Source: Kribbella sandramycini (GTDB lineage Bacteria > Actinomycetota > Actinomycetes > Propionibacteriales > Kribbellaceae). From it: DNA of 64,000 nt. The translations under genes were made by a program, and so were the position numbers. The stretch lies in the NCBI RefSeq assembly GCF_013131805.1, contig NZ_JABJRC010000001.1:186001-250000 (forward strand), in the 5' to 3' direction. How positions within the stretch are numbered: the stretch's first letter is position 1; every line of letters starts with the position of its first letter. The notes beneath the pieces are model-generated. The model worked only from the letters and a program-made list of their open reading frames with translations, was not told where the DNA came from and ran no database searches. Shown here piece after piece: positions 36,508 to 45,308 of the stretch.

Positions 36508-36540
36508 CACGGCCGGGCGGCCCACCACCGTCCGGCCGTG
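36508..36540 (+). terminator. Terminator of the biosynthetic operon
   Basis: Nine-bp stem (CACGGCCGG / CCGGCCGTG) with a 15-nt loop, starting 5 nt after the last stop codon and ending 22 nt before the next gene. Confidence 0.6.
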
Positions 36541-36562
36541 GCTCGAATGCGAAGATGCACGG

Positions 36563-36937
36563 ATGGCCCCGACGTCCGAACCCTGCCCGTGCGGCCTCCC
36601 GGCGACGTACGCCGGCTGCTGCGGCCGCTTCCACGCCGGGCAGGACGCTGCCGCGACCGCGGAGCAGCTGATGCGCTCGCGGTACGCCGCTTTCGTCGTC
36701 GGTGACACCGCCTACCTGCTGCGGACGTGGCACTCCTCGACCCGGCCGCTCGGGCTGCAACTGGTCCCGGACCGGCACTGGACCGGCCTGACGATCCTCG
36801 GCACGTCCGACGGGAGCCCCTTCCACAGCGAGGGGACCGTCGAGTTCCGTGCCGACCACCAGGCCGGCGCGCAGTACGAGAACAGCTACTTCACCCGCGA
36901 GAACGGCGCGTGGGTGTACGTGAGCCCGGTCGACTAG
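36563..36937 (+). CDS. SEC-C/YchJ family protein (UPF0225)
   Basis: Protein of 124 aa. The N-terminal zinc-binding SEC-C-like motif is CPCGLPATYAGCCGRFHAGQ, followed by AEQLMRSRYAAFVVGDTAYL and DRHWTGLTILGTSDG, the standard YchJ domain with an NTF2-like fold. No ribosome-binding site is evident; GAAGAT 6 nt before the ATG might be a leaderless -10. Its TAG shares the CTAG tetranucleotide with the stop of the convergent phosphatase gene. Role unknown. Confidence 0.9.
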   Translation: MAPTSEPCPCGLPATYAGCCGRFHAGQDAAATAEQLMRSRYAAFVVGDTAYLLRTWHSSTRPLGLQLVPDRHWTGLTILGTSDGSPFHSEGTVEFRADHQAGAQYENSYFTRENGAWVYVSPVD

Positions 36938-38319
36938 CGCCTACGCCGCCAAGGCCCGGTGATCGCGTAGGTGATGCCGGGGTTGTAGACGTTGAAGAAC
37001 ATCGTCCGGCCGTCGGCGGAGAAGCCGACGCCGGTCAGCTCGCCGTACTCCGGCTCCTCGGGGGTGCCGATGTTCACGGTGTTCTTGGCGAACTTGAAGA
37101 CCTCGCCGTCCTCGGTGGTGCCGAGGATGTGCTGCTCGCCGAGACCGTCCTCGCACATCATCAGCCCGCCGTACGGCGACATGGTGATGTTGTCCGGGGA
37201 GTCGTACTCGGGCTCGGTGCCCGGCTCGTGGCGCTTGAAGATCACCTCGAGACGCAGCGTGTGCTTGCGCGGGTCGTAGCGCCAGACCTGGCCGTTGTGC
37301 GCCACCTTCGACCCGAGCTCGACGGTCGCGAACGACGAGACGAAGTACACGCAGCGGTCCCGGGTGCCCCACCAGCAGCCCTCGAGTTTGTAGCCGCCGG
37401 TGATCTGCTTGCCGTAGTCCTGCGAGCGGACCGACTCGGTCCTGGCCAGCGGGTCCGGCACCTTGAGCCATTTGACGCCGCGGAAGACCGTGCCGGCCTC
37501 CTGGACGACGGACAGGTCGGGCAGGCCGGGGATGTACATGGCCTCCAGGACGCCGCCCGCGCGCAGCGAGCCCCAGCCGCCGCGCGGCCGGTTCGGCAGG
37601 AAGCGGTAGAAACCGCCGAGCGGCGCGACGAACGCGTCCTCGGTCTCGTAGACGATGCCGGTCGCCGGGTCGATCGCGACGGCCTCGTGCTGGAACCGGC
37701 CCATCTCCTTCAGCGCGAAGGGGTTGCGGTTGCGGCGGTCGTCGTACGGGTCGACCTCGAAGATGAAGCCGTGGTCCTTGGTGTAGCCGCTCTCGCCGGC
37801 CTTGAGCTCGGTCTCCTCACAGGTCAGCCAGGTGCGCCACGGGGTGATGCCGCCGGAGCAGTTGATCGCCGTCCCGCCGAGGCTGACGTACTCCTTGGTC
37901 GAGTTCAGCTGCCGGTCCACGACCAGGGTGCTGGTGCCGCCGGCCGCGCCGGGGTCGTAGGTGCGCTCGGGCGGCGCGACCACCTTGATCGTCGAGGTCG
38001 GGCTGCACTCGTGGTTGCGGACCAGCCGGGAGCCGCCGTGCCGGTCCGGGAAGGCGCCCATCCCGTCGAAGCGGCTCGGGGTCTTCAGCCCGTCGGCGCG
38101 GACCGTGCCCTCGCGGGACAGGATCTCGTACCGGAAGCCGCGCGGCAGGTCGAGCATGCCGTCCGGGTCCTTCAGCAGCGGCCCGTAGCCGATCTTCGGC
38201 CCGGACGTCCCGAGCGCGGGCTGCGCCGTGTAGAGCGCCTCGACCGAACCGGCCACCGCGACCGTGACTCCGGCCGCGGCGGCGGTTCCGACGAACTGAC
38301 GCCTGGACAACTCGGACAT
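36934..38319 (-). CDS. PhoX-type (DUF839) phosphatase, Tat-exported
   Basis: Protein of 461 aa of the PhoX family: Ca/Fe-dependent alkaline phosphatases exported folded. The N-terminus SELSRRQFVGTAAAAGVTVA is a clear Tat signal. Family blocks include RNHECSPTST, NCSGGITPWRTWLTCEE, GRFQHEAVAIDPATG, YETEDAF, CWWGTRDRCVYF and YDSPDNITMSPYGGLMMCED, which hold the acidic and Cys residues of the metal site. ATG at 38319 has AGGAGGG 6 nt upstream; the frame reaches 38391 without support. A three-unit PHO box upstream argues for induction by phosphate starvation through PhoP. Convergent with the ychJ-like gene. Confidence 0.88.
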   Translation of the reverse strand: MSELSRRQFVGTAAAAGVTVAVAGSVEALYTAQPALGTSGPKIGYGPLLKDPDGMLDLPRGFRYEILSREGTVRADGLKTPSRFDGMGAFPDRHGGSRLVRNHECSPTSTIKVVAPPERTYDPGAAGGTSTLVVDRQLNSTKEYVSLGGTAINCSGGITPWRTWLTCEETELKAGESGYTKDHGFIFEVDPYDDRRNRNPFALKEMGRFQHEAVAIDPATGIVYETEDAFVAPLGGFYRFLPNRPRGGWGSLRAGGVLEAMYIPGLPDLSVVQEAGTVFRGVKWLKVPDPLARTESVRSQDYGKQITGGYKLEGCWWGTRDRCVYFVSSFATVELGSKVAHNGQVWRYDPRKHTLRLEVIFKRHEPGTEPEYDSPDNITMSPYGGLMMCEDGLGEQHILGTTEDGEVFKFAKNTVNIGTPEEPEYGELTGVGFSADGRTMFFNVYNPGITYAITGPWRRRR

Positions 38320-38353
38320 GGGCGGCCCTCCTGGCTCCTGGACAAGCAGTGGT

Positions 38354-38386
38354 CGCCAGTGAACGTACGGTAAACACCTGACAAAC
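38354..38386 (-). promoter_or_regulatory. PHO box (three 11-nt direct repeats) upstream of the PhoX gene
   Basis: On the minus strand, 38386 to 38354 reads as three abutting 11-mers: GTTTGTCAGGT, GTTTACCGTAC and GTTCACTGGCG. Streptomyces PhoP binds direct-repeat units of exactly 11 nt with a GTTCACC core. The last unit ends 34 nt before the start codon. Confidence 0.7.
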
Positions 38387-38444
38387 GGCAAGAGACGGCG
38401 TGCCGTTCGGCAAACCCCTTGCGGGTAAGGGTTACCTCAGTTCT

Positions 38445-38463
38445 GGGCCGGGCCGCCCGGCCC
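38445..38463 (-). terminator. Terminator of the Liv-type transporter operon
   Basis: Eight-bp stem (GGGCCGGG / CCCGGCCC) with a 3-nt loop, 2 nt past the stop of the binding-protein gene. It also separates this operon from the PhoX promoter region. Confidence 0.6.
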
Positions 38464-38465
38464 GA

Positions 38466-39767
38466 TCACTGGTAGCAGGGCTTGCTGAACTCGTAGCCGG
38501 ACGCCGTCTTCCCGGTGAAGAAGTCCTTCTCCACCGCGACCCCGGTCGGGGCCGCCGGGTTCACCTTCGAGATCAGGCTCTGCCGGAACACCCGGTCGTT
38601 CGGCTCGCCGCCGAACCTGCCGGCCGCGGCCGGCAGCATGCCCTCGTAGTCCACGGTCTCCAGCGACTTGACCGCGGCCAGCAGCCCGGCCCTGGTCAGG
38701 TCCTTGGCGTCGACGGCCTTCTGCAGCGCCGCCTTCAACGGGTACGACCAGACCCAGCCCGCGGTATAGCCGTCGTTCGGCGCGGCCTTGAAGGTCGCCG
38801 GATCGAGCGCGGCGGCCAGCGCCTTGTGACCGGCCGTGTCGGTCCCGTACGGCGCCCAGGGCCCGGACTGCCGGTAGAGCGCGGTCAGCGCAGGCGCGGC
38901 CGGGCTCTTCAGCAGCGCCGGGTTCCACGTCGGGCTGCTACCGATGAACTGGCCCTTGAACCCGTTCTGCGCCGCGCCGCCGACGATCGTGGCCGCCTCG
39001 GTCGGGCCGGTGCTGAGGATGACCAGATCGGGTTTGGCCGCGATCAGCTTCTGGATCGCGGCGCCCTGGTTCTCCTGACCGGGCGCGGTCGGGATGTCGG
39101 TGAACGTCATCCCGTTGGCCGCCGCCGCGACCTTCGTCCCGGCCGCCGCGTCGTCGCCGTAGTCACCCGGGAAGTGCACCGCGGCCACACTCTTGGCCTG
39201 CAGCGTCTCGGCCCCGAAGTCGACCGAGTTCATCGACTCGAAACAGTAGTTCGTCCCCGACTCCAGGATCACGTCCTCGAACGCCCAGGCCGACGTCCAG
39301 GACGCCGGGACACCGATCACGCCGCTGGACTTGAGGTCGCCGAGGATCGCCGTGGTGGTCGGTGAGCCGAGGGTCTGCGTCAGCCCGAGCACATCGGGTT
39401 TGATCTCGGCGTACACCTCGTTGTGGATCTGCGGGTTGTACTTGTTGTCCTTGACGAACTTGGTCACGTCGACCTCGAAGCCGCCGATCCCGCCGGCGGA
39501 GTTGACGCGCTGCCAGAAGGCCTTCTGGCTGGCGGTGATCGGGACGCCGAGCGCCTTGAACGGCCCCTCGGTCAGGTCCGAGATCGAGCCGAGGTAGATA
39601 CAGCCCTTGGTCTGGTCGACCGCGGCCGGACACGGCTCCTTGGTGACGCCGACGTCGAACTTCACGCCCGAGGCGCCTTCCTGCGTCTGCGGCGCGTCGT
39701 TGCGGCACCCCGTCAGGACGGCCAGCGCCACGACCAGCGTGACGGCGATTCCCCTCCGAATACCCAT
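38466..39767 (-). CDS. Liv-type ABC importer substrate-binding lipoprotein
   Basis: Extracellular binding protein of 433 aa, last gene of the operon. Signal RRGIAVTLVVALAVLTGC has a lipobox (L-T-G-C). The mature part follows the Peripla_BP_6 pattern: CIYLGSISDLTEGPFKALG, AFWQRVNSAGGIGGFEV, VLGLTQTLGSPTTTAIL, KPDLVILSTGPTEAATI. Such proteins bind branched-chain amino acids or other amides, urea or aromatic compounds; the acyl-CoA synthetase in this operon hints at a carboxylic-acid ligand. It lies 10 nt after the LivM-type gene. Confidence 0.9.
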   Translation of the reverse strand: MGIRRGIAVTLVVALAVLTGCRNDAPQTQEGASGVKFDVGVTKEPCPAAVDQTKGCIYLGSISDLTEGPFKALGVPITASQKAFWQRVNSAGGIGGFEVDVTKFVKDNKYNPQIHNEVYAEIKPDVLGLTQTLGSPTTTAILGDLKSSGVIGVPASWTSAWAFEDVILESGTNYCFESMNSVDFGAETLQAKSVAAVHFPGDYGDDAAAGTKVAAAANGMTFTDIPTAPGQENQGAAIQKLIAAKPDLVILSTGPTEAATIVGGAAQNGFKGQFIGSSPTWNPALLKSPAAPALTALYRQSGPWAPYGTDTAGHKALAAALDPATFKAAPNDGYTAGWVWSYPLKAALQKAVDAKDLTRAGLLAAVKSLETVDYEGMLPAAAGRFGGEPNDRVFRQSLISKVNPAAPTGVAVEKDFFTGKTASGYEFSKPCYQ

Positions 39768-39777
39768 CGTTGCTCCT

Positions 39778-40881
39778 TCAGTGCGAGAACGGCCACGCTT
39801 TCCAGTAGGTGCGGAGCCGGGTCCAGATCCCGAACAGCCCCCGCGGTTCGAAGATGAGAAATCCGATGATCAGCAGGCCGTAGAGGATCGTCTCGACCTG
39901 GAAGACCGTGATACCGCCCGAGCCCGGGCTGCTGCTGACGAACGGCAGGACCGCCGGCAGCTCCCGGGTGACCCGGGGCAGCAGCGTGATGAACACGGCG
40001 CCGAGGACCGAGCCCGAGATGGTCGCGACACCGCCGATCAGGATCATCGCGATGTACTGCACCGACATCGCCAGGTTGAACGACCCGGGTTCGACGAAGC
40101 CGATCATCACGTACAGCAGCGCGCCCGCGACGCCGGCGTAGAACGACGACACCGCGAACGCGATCATCTTGTACCGGGTCACGTCGACCCCGATCACCGC
40201 CGCGGCCAGATCCCGGTCCCGGACCGCGGCCAGCGCCCGCCCGACCCGGGAGCGGACCAGATTGCGCGCCAGGACGCCGAAGATCACCAGCAGCACGAGC
40301 ATCAGCAGATACAGCTTCTGCGCCTTGGTGAACATCGCCCCGTCCACCGCGAACTGCACCCCGAACAACTCCGGCACCGCCGCCGGCCGCCCGACCCCGA
40401 CCCCACCGGTCAGCTCCCGCCAGTGCTTGAACACGTGCTCCCCGATGAACACCAGCCCCAGCGTCACCACCGCCAGATACAACCCCCGCAACCGGGCCGC
40501 CAACGGCGCCACGATCAACCCGGCCAGCCCCGCCACCAACCCGGCCGCCAGCAACCACACCGGCAACGACGTGATCCCGAACCCGATCAGCCGCGTACTG
40601 TCCGGATCCCCCGAGATCGCCGCCGCCGTATAGGCCCCGATCGCCAGGAAGAACGCATGCCCCAGCGACACCTGCCCGCCGTACCCAGTAACGATATTCA
40701 GCCCAATAGCCCCGATCGCCGCCACCCAAGCCGTAGCCAGCACGATCAACAAGTCGTCCTGCACCACAAACGGCAACACCAGCCCACCAACCGCCAGCAC
40801 CGCCGTCCACCCCCGCTTGGCTCCGGTGTTCAGCAACGCCATGTCCTGCCGGTACGACAGGTAAAGCAGGGGCCGACTCAT
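39778..40881 (-). CDS. Liv-type ABC importer permease (LivM family)
   Basis: Membrane protein of 367 aa with about ten hydrophobic segments. Family blocks are GLNIVTGYGGQVSLGHAFFL and the EAA-like loop RVGRALAAVRDRDLAAAVIG. ATG at 40881 overlaps the LivH-type stop by 4 nt; the frame stays open upstream as a shadow of that gene. With the LivH-type protein it forms the pore. Confidence 0.92.
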   Translation of the reverse strand: MSRPLLYLSYRQDMALLNTGAKRGWTAVLAVGGLVLPFVVQDDLLIVLATAWVAAIGAIGLNIVTGYGGQVSLGHAFFLAIGAYTAAAISGDPDSTRLIGFGITSLPVWLLAAGLVAGLAGLIVAPLAARLRGLYLAVVTLGLVFIGEHVFKHWRELTGGVGVGRPAAVPELFGVQFAVDGAMFTKAQKLYLLMLVLLVIFGVLARNLVRSRVGRALAAVRDRDLAAAVIGVDVTRYKMIAFAVSSFYAGVAGALLYVMIGFVEPGSFNLAMSVQYIAMILIGGVATISGSVLGAVFITLLPRVTRELPAVLPFVSSSPGSGGITVFQVETILYGLLIIGFLIFEPRGLFGIWTRLRTYWKAWPFSH

Positions 40882-41765
40882 ATCCGCTCCACCTCTCGGG
40901 TGCCGAACAGGCCGTAGGGTCTGACTAGCAGGACGAGGAGCATCAGGAGGTAGGGGACGACGAGGAAGAAGTCGCCGCCGAAGATCGGGTGCAGGGTGGC
41001 GCCGTAGCTGCCGACGACGGCTTCGACGACGCCGATGGCGAGGCCGGCGAGGACGGCGCCGCCGAGGGAGTCGAGGCCGCCGAGGATGATGACGGGCAGG
41101 GCTTTGAGGGCGGTCAGCCAAAGGTTCTGTTCGAGGCCGATGCCGGTCGCGAGGAAGACGCCGGCCAGGCCGGCGAGGGCGGCGGCTAGGGCCCAGGAGA
41201 GGGAGAAGACGCGGGCTACCGAGATGCCTTGGGCCAGGGCTACCTCTTGGTCGGAGGACGCCGCGCGCATCGCCAGGCCGGTGCGGGACCAGCGGTAGAA
41301 GGCGAACAGGGCGGCGACGACGATCAGGGTGGTGAGCAGGGTGGCCAGGTGGCGCTGGTCGACCTGTACGCCGAGGACGTCGACCTGCTGGAGGCCCCAG
41401 GGGTCGCCCATCTGGCGGATGTCGAGGCCGATGAACGAGTTCACCACCGTGCGGATGACGATGTCGACGCCAAGGGTGACGATCGCGAGCACGAAGACCG
41501 GTTTGCCGATCATCGGCCGCAACGCCAGCCGTTCGACCCCGGCGCCGAGCAGCGCGGTCAGCAGCAGCGCGAGCAGCACCGCGAGGAAGAAGTTCATCGA
41601 CAGCACCAGGTAGCCGACCAGCAGGCTGCCGGCCATCATGAAGGCCGGCTGGGCGAAGCTGATCACCCGCATCGACTTGTAGACGATCACGAAACCCAGC
41701 GCCAGCAGGGCGTAGATCGACCCGCTGCCGAGGCCGCGCACGATCGTCGCGAGGAACTCACTCAT
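40878..41765 (-). CDS. Liv-type ABC importer permease (LivH family)
   Basis: Membrane protein of 295 aa with about eight hydrophobic segments. Typical blocks are GLGSGSIYALLALGFVIVYK at the N-terminus, RAASSDQEVALAQGISVARV and KALPVIILGGLDSLGGAVLA. ATG at 41765 overlaps the stop of the acyl-CoA synthetase gene (ATGA), so the permease is coupled to that enzyme. Confidence 0.92.
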   Translation of the reverse strand: MSEFLATIVRGLGSGSIYALLALGFVIVYKSMRVISFAQPAFMMAGSLLVGYLVLSMNFFLAVLLALLLTALLGAGVERLALRPMIGKPVFVLAIVTLGVDIVIRTVVNSFIGLDIRQMGDPWGLQQVDVLGVQVDQRHLATLLTTLIVVAALFAFYRWSRTGLAMRAASSDQEVALAQGISVARVFSLSWALAAALAGLAGVFLATGIGLEQNLWLTALKALPVIILGGLDSLGGAVLAGLAIGVVEAVVGSYGATLHPIFGGDFFLVVPYLLMLLVLLVRPYGLFGTREVERI

Positions 41766-43594
41766 CGCGACTCCTTCGCGTACATGGCTTCGACCAGGCC
41801 GTCGAACGAACTCAGCACGGCGGACCGTTTCAGCTTCTGGGTCGCGGTCAGCTCGCCGTCCTCGTGGTCCAGCAGCTTCGGCAGCAGCCGGAACGAGCGC
41901 ACCTGTTCGACGGTGGCGAACCGGACGTTGACGTCGTCCACGACCGATTGCACGAGCGCGACCACCTCCGGTTTCGCGGCCAGGTCGGCGTACGTCGTGT
42001 AGGACAGCCGGCGCGTCTGCGCCCAGTGGCCGACGGTGTCCGGCTCGATGCCGATCAGCGCGGCGAGGAACCGGCGGCGGTCGCCGATCACCAACGCCTC
42101 CTTGATGTACGGCGACGCCTTCAGCGCGTTCTCCAGCTCGGACGGCGCGATGTTCTTCCCGCCCGCGGTGATGATGATGTCCTTCATCCGATCGGTGATC
42201 CGCAGGTGCGTGCCGTCGACCCACTCCCCCACGTCGCCGGTGCGCAGCCAGCCATCAGCAGCGAGCACCGCCTTGGTCGCCGCCGGATCCCGCCAGTAGC
42301 CCGCGAAGGTGCCCAGGTGCCGGGTCTGGATCTCACCGGTCAGCTCGTCGATCCGGACCTCGACACTCGGATGCGCCTCGCCGACCGTCCCGACCTTGAC
42401 CCGGCCGGGCCGGTTCGCCGTCGCGACCGCGGTGTTCTCGGTCATCCCGTACACCTCGTGCATCGGGACGCCGAGCCCCATGAAGAACCGGAGCACCTCG
42501 GGTGCGATCGGGGCCGCGCCGGACGCGGCGTACCGAACCTCGCGCAGGCCGACCCGATCGAGCAGCGCGCGGTAGCAGAACAGCCAGCCGATGCCGTAGA
42601 CGATTCGGGACGCCGCCGTGTGCCGGCCCGCGTTCGCCGCGAGGACTCCGCCGATCCAGTCCGCGCGGCGGAGCCAGAAGCCGCCGATCCGGCGCTTGAT
42701 CGGGTCGGCGGAGTCGATCCGGATCTGCACCCCGGCCGCGATCTTCTCCCAGATCCGCGGGACGCCGAACAGGATCGTCGGCTGCACCTCGCGCAGATTG
42801 CCCGCGACCGTCTCGATCGACTCGGCGAAGTGCACGCAGACGCCCGCGCCCGCCCCGAACCAGGTGCTGAAGATCCGCTCGGCGACGTGGCACAACGGCA
42901 GGTAGGACAACACGCTGTCGCGCGCGGACGGCGGCGGCGACGCGAACCCGCCGCGCTCGATCAGCTCCTGGATCGCGAACTCGACATTCGCCGCGGTCAG
43001 CATCGCGCCCTTGGGCGGTCCGGTGGTTCCGGAGGTATAGATCAGCGTGACCACGTCGTTCGGCTGACAGCGCGCCATCCGCTGGGCGACGGCGTCCGGG
43101 TGCCGTTCCTGGTGGTCCTTGCCGAGGGCAAGGAAGTCGGGCCAGGCGAGGAGCCGCGGGTCGTCGTACCGGTTGCGGATGCCGCGCGGTTCGACGTACA
43201 CGATGCGTTCGAGGGCGGGCAGGTCGCCGGCGGCGAGCGCTTTGTCGACCTGTTCCTGGTCTTCGGCGATCAGCACCCGGGCGCCGGAGTGCTGGAGCAG
43301 GTAGGCGACCTCGGCGACCGGGTTGGTCGGGTAGAGGCCGACGGTCGCGGCGCCGACGGCGACCGTGCCGACGTCGGCGTACAGCCACTCGCGCCGGTTG
43401 TCGGAGTGCACCGCGACCCGGTCGCCGGGTTCGATGCCGAGGGCAAGGAGCGCGTGACCGACCAGCTCGGCGGTCCGCCAGTACCCGGCCCAGCTGACCT
43501 GTTGCCAGATGCCCAGATCCTTCTCCCGTAAGGCGATCACCTCCGGGCTCGCGGCGGCCCGGTCGCGGACCCGGGTCGCGATGGTGGCGGTCAT
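41762..43594 (-). CDS. AMP-forming long-chain acyl-CoA synthetase (FadD-like) within the transporter operon
   Basis: ANL-superfamily enzyme of 610 aa that activates a carboxylic acid through an acyl-adenylate. The P-loop is YTSGTTGPPKGAML, then YGMTENTAVA, LRTGDVGEW, and RMKDIIITAGGKNIAPSELE; the catalytic lysine is in TATQKLKR near the C-terminus. Length and the FAGYWRDPAATKAVL block fit the long-chain FadD15/FACL group. ATG at 43594 overlaps the LivG stop by 4 nt. Its position between ATPase and permease genes suggests that the imported ligand, or one metabolically linked to it, is made into a CoA ester on entry. Confidence 0.9.
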   Translation of the reverse strand: MTATIATRVRDRAAASPEVIALREKDLGIWQQVSWAGYWRTAELVGHALLALGIEPGDRVAVHSDNRREWLYADVGTVAVGAATVGLYPTNPVAEVAYLLQHSGARVLIAEDQEQVDKALAAGDLPALERIVYVEPRGIRNRYDDPRLLAWPDFLALGKDHQERHPDAVAQRMARCQPNDVVTLIYTSGTTGPPKGAMLTAANVEFAIQELIERGGFASPPPSARDSVLSYLPLCHVAERIFSTWFGAGAGVCVHFAESIETVAGNLREVQPTILFGVPRIWEKIAAGVQIRIDSADPIKRRIGGFWLRRADWIGGVLAANAGRHTAASRIVYGIGWLFCYRALLDRVGLREVRYAASGAAPIAPEVLRFFMGLGVPMHEVYGMTENTAVATANRPGRVKVGTVGEAHPSVEVRIDELTGEIQTRHLGTFAGYWRDPAATKAVLAADGWLRTGDVGEWVDGTHLRITDRMKDIIITAGGKNIAPSELENALKASPYIKEALVIGDRRRFLAALIGIEPDTVGHWAQTRRLSYTTYADLAAKPEVVALVQSVVDDVNVRFATVEQVRSFRLLPKLLDHEDGELTATQKLKRSAVLSSFDGLVEAMYAKESR

Positions 43595-44373
43595 CCGGCC
43601 TCCCGATGCTCGGCGCCGAGATAGGCGCGGATCACCTCCGGGTCGGCAGCCACCTCCGGCGGAGTGCCGGTCCGGATCGGGCGGCCGAAGTCGACCACCA
43701 TGATCCGGTCGGCCAGATCCATCACCAGGCCCATGTCGTGCTCGACCATCACGATCGGCAGCCCGAGCTCGTCGCGGATGTCGAGGACGAAGCGGGCCAT
43801 GTCCTCGGTCTCCTCCAGGTTCATCCCGGCGACCGGCTCGTCGAGCAGCAGCAGTTTCGGCTCCCCGGCCAGCGCCCGGCCGAGCTCGACGCGTTTCTGG
43901 ACGCCGTACGGCAGCAGCCCGACCGGGAACCGCCGCCACTGGGCCAGCTCGAGGAAGTCGATGATCTCCTCGACGGCCAGCCGGTTGGCCAGCTCGCTGC
44001 GCCGCGCCTTGCCGAGCCAGCCGAAGGCCGCGAGCACGCCGTACGGGTGATGGTGGTGCCGGCCGAGCATCAGGTTGTCGAGCACGGTGAGGTTGGCGAA
44101 CAACTCGATGTTCTGGAAGGTCCGGCCGATGCCGAGCCGCGCGATCGCGTGCGGACGGCGCCCGATCAGCTCCGTCCCCTCGAAGCGGACCGAGCCGCGC
44201 TCCGGCCGGTAGACGCCGGAGAGCACGTTGAAGATCGAGGTCTTCCCGGCGCCGTTCGGGCCGATCACCGCGAACAACTCCCCCGGGTTCACGGTGAAGC
44301 TGACGCCGTCGAGCGCCGTGACGCCGGCGAAGCTGAGCCGGACGTCGTCGAAGCTGAGCACCGGCTCCGTCAT
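43591..44373 (-). CDS. Liv-type ABC importer ATPase (LivG family)
   Basis: ATPase of 260 aa. Walker A is GPNGAGKTS, the Q-loop GRTFQNIELF, Walker B LLLLDEPVAGMN. The signature is atypical (LLPYGVQKRVELGRAL) but within LivG variation. A His-rich stretch (GRHHHHPYG) follows the Q-loop. ATG at 44373 overlaps the LivF stop by 4 nt. Confidence 0.92.
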   Translation of the reverse strand: MTEPVLSFDDVRLSFAGVTALDGVSFTVNPGELFAVIGPNGAGKTSIFNVLSGVYRPERGSVRFEGTELIGRRPHAIARLGIGRTFQNIELFANLTVLDNLMLGRHHHHPYGVLAAFGWLGKARRSELANRLAVEEIIDFLELAQWRRFPVGLLPYGVQKRVELGRALAGEPKLLLLDEPVAGMNLEETEDMARFVLDIRDELGLPIVMVEHDMGLVMDLADRIMVVDFGRPIRTGTPPEVAADPEVIRAYLGAEHREAG

Positions 44374-45155
44374 GACAACCACCGCTTCCGGCGCCGGTAG
44401 TGCTTCACGTCGCGGAACGACTTCACCGCGCCCTCGGCCCCGAGGCCCAGGTAGAACTCGCGGACGTCGCCGTCCGCGAGCAACTCGGTCGCGGGTTTGT
44501 CCATCACGACGGTCCCGTTCTCCAGCACGTAGCCGTGTTCGGCGATCGACAGCGCCATCGCCGCGTTCTGCTCGACCAGCAGCACGGTCGTGCCCTGCTC
44601 GTTGATCCGGACGATCACGTCCCGGATCTGCTGCACGATCAGCGGGGCGAGGCCGAGGCTCGGCTCGTCGAGCAGGAGGTAGGCCGGGTCCGACATCAGG
44701 GCCCGGCCGATCGCGAGCATCTGCTGCTCACCGCCGGACAGGTAGCCGGCCGTCCGGTGCCGCCGTCCGGCCAGCACCGGGAACAGCTCGTACGTCCGGT
44801 CGAGGTTGGCCCGGATCGAGCGCGGCTTGACGTGCCCGCCGATCCGCAGGTTCTCCTCGACGGTCAGGTCGGCAAGGATCCGCCGGCCCTCCATGACCTG
44901 TTTGATGCCCAGGGCAGCGATCCGGCTGGCGCCGTAGGTGTGGATCGGCTCGCCGTCGAGGGTGATCGATCCGCGCCGGACCGCGCCGTCGTGGACGTCG
45001 AGCAACCCGGACAGCGCGCGTAACAAGGTGGACTTGCCGGCGCCGTTGGCCCCCAGCAGCGCGACGATCCGCCCTTGCGGGATCTCGAGGCCGACGCCCC
45101 GCAGCACCAGCATCACGTCGTCGTAGACGACCTCGAGGTTCTTCGCAGCCAGCAC
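44370..45155 (-). CDS. Liv-type ABC importer ATPase (LivF family), first gene of operon
   Basis: ATPase of 261 aa. Walker A GANGAGKST, signature LSGGEQQMLAIGRALM, Walker B YLLLDEPSLGLAP. GTG at 45155 is chosen: GGGAGG lies 5 nt upstream, and the upstream in-frame extension to 45260 runs into intergenic sequence. The C-terminal extension after about residue 235 (GAEGAVKSFRDVKHYRRRKR) is basic and longer than in E. coli LivF. Promoter presumably between 45156 and 45290. Confidence 0.92.
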   Translation of the reverse strand: MLAAKNLEVVYDDVMLVLRGVGLEIPQGRIVALLGANGAGKSTLLRALSGLLDVHDGAVRRGSITLDGEPIHTYGASRIAALGIKQVMEGRRILADLTVEENLRIGGHVKPRSIRANLDRTYELFPVLAGRRHRTAGYLSGGEQQMLAIGRALMSDPAYLLLDEPSLGLAPLIVQQIRDVIVRINEQGTTVLLVEQNAAMALSIAEHGYVLENGTVVMDKPATELLADGDVREFYLGLGAEGAVKSFRDVKHYRRRKRWLS

Positions 45156-45289
45156 CCGGCCTCCCGGATCCCCGACGTTCCCATGACCTTGGCGAGTGAG
45201 TGTGACAGCACCCCTGGTCACCTGAGAAGACCTCGCGCCCAGGTAATGCGGCAGTGTCACCCGAACCGTGACCGACGGTCAGGTGCTAA

Positions 45290-45307
45290 ACCAGTTAGAC
45301 AACTGGT
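45290..45307 (-). terminator. Terminator of the his operon
   Basis: Seven-bp stem (ACCAGTT / AACTGGT) with a 4-nt loop, 1 nt beyond the hisH stop, followed on the minus strand by TTAGC. Confidence 0.5.
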
Positions 45308-45308
45308 A

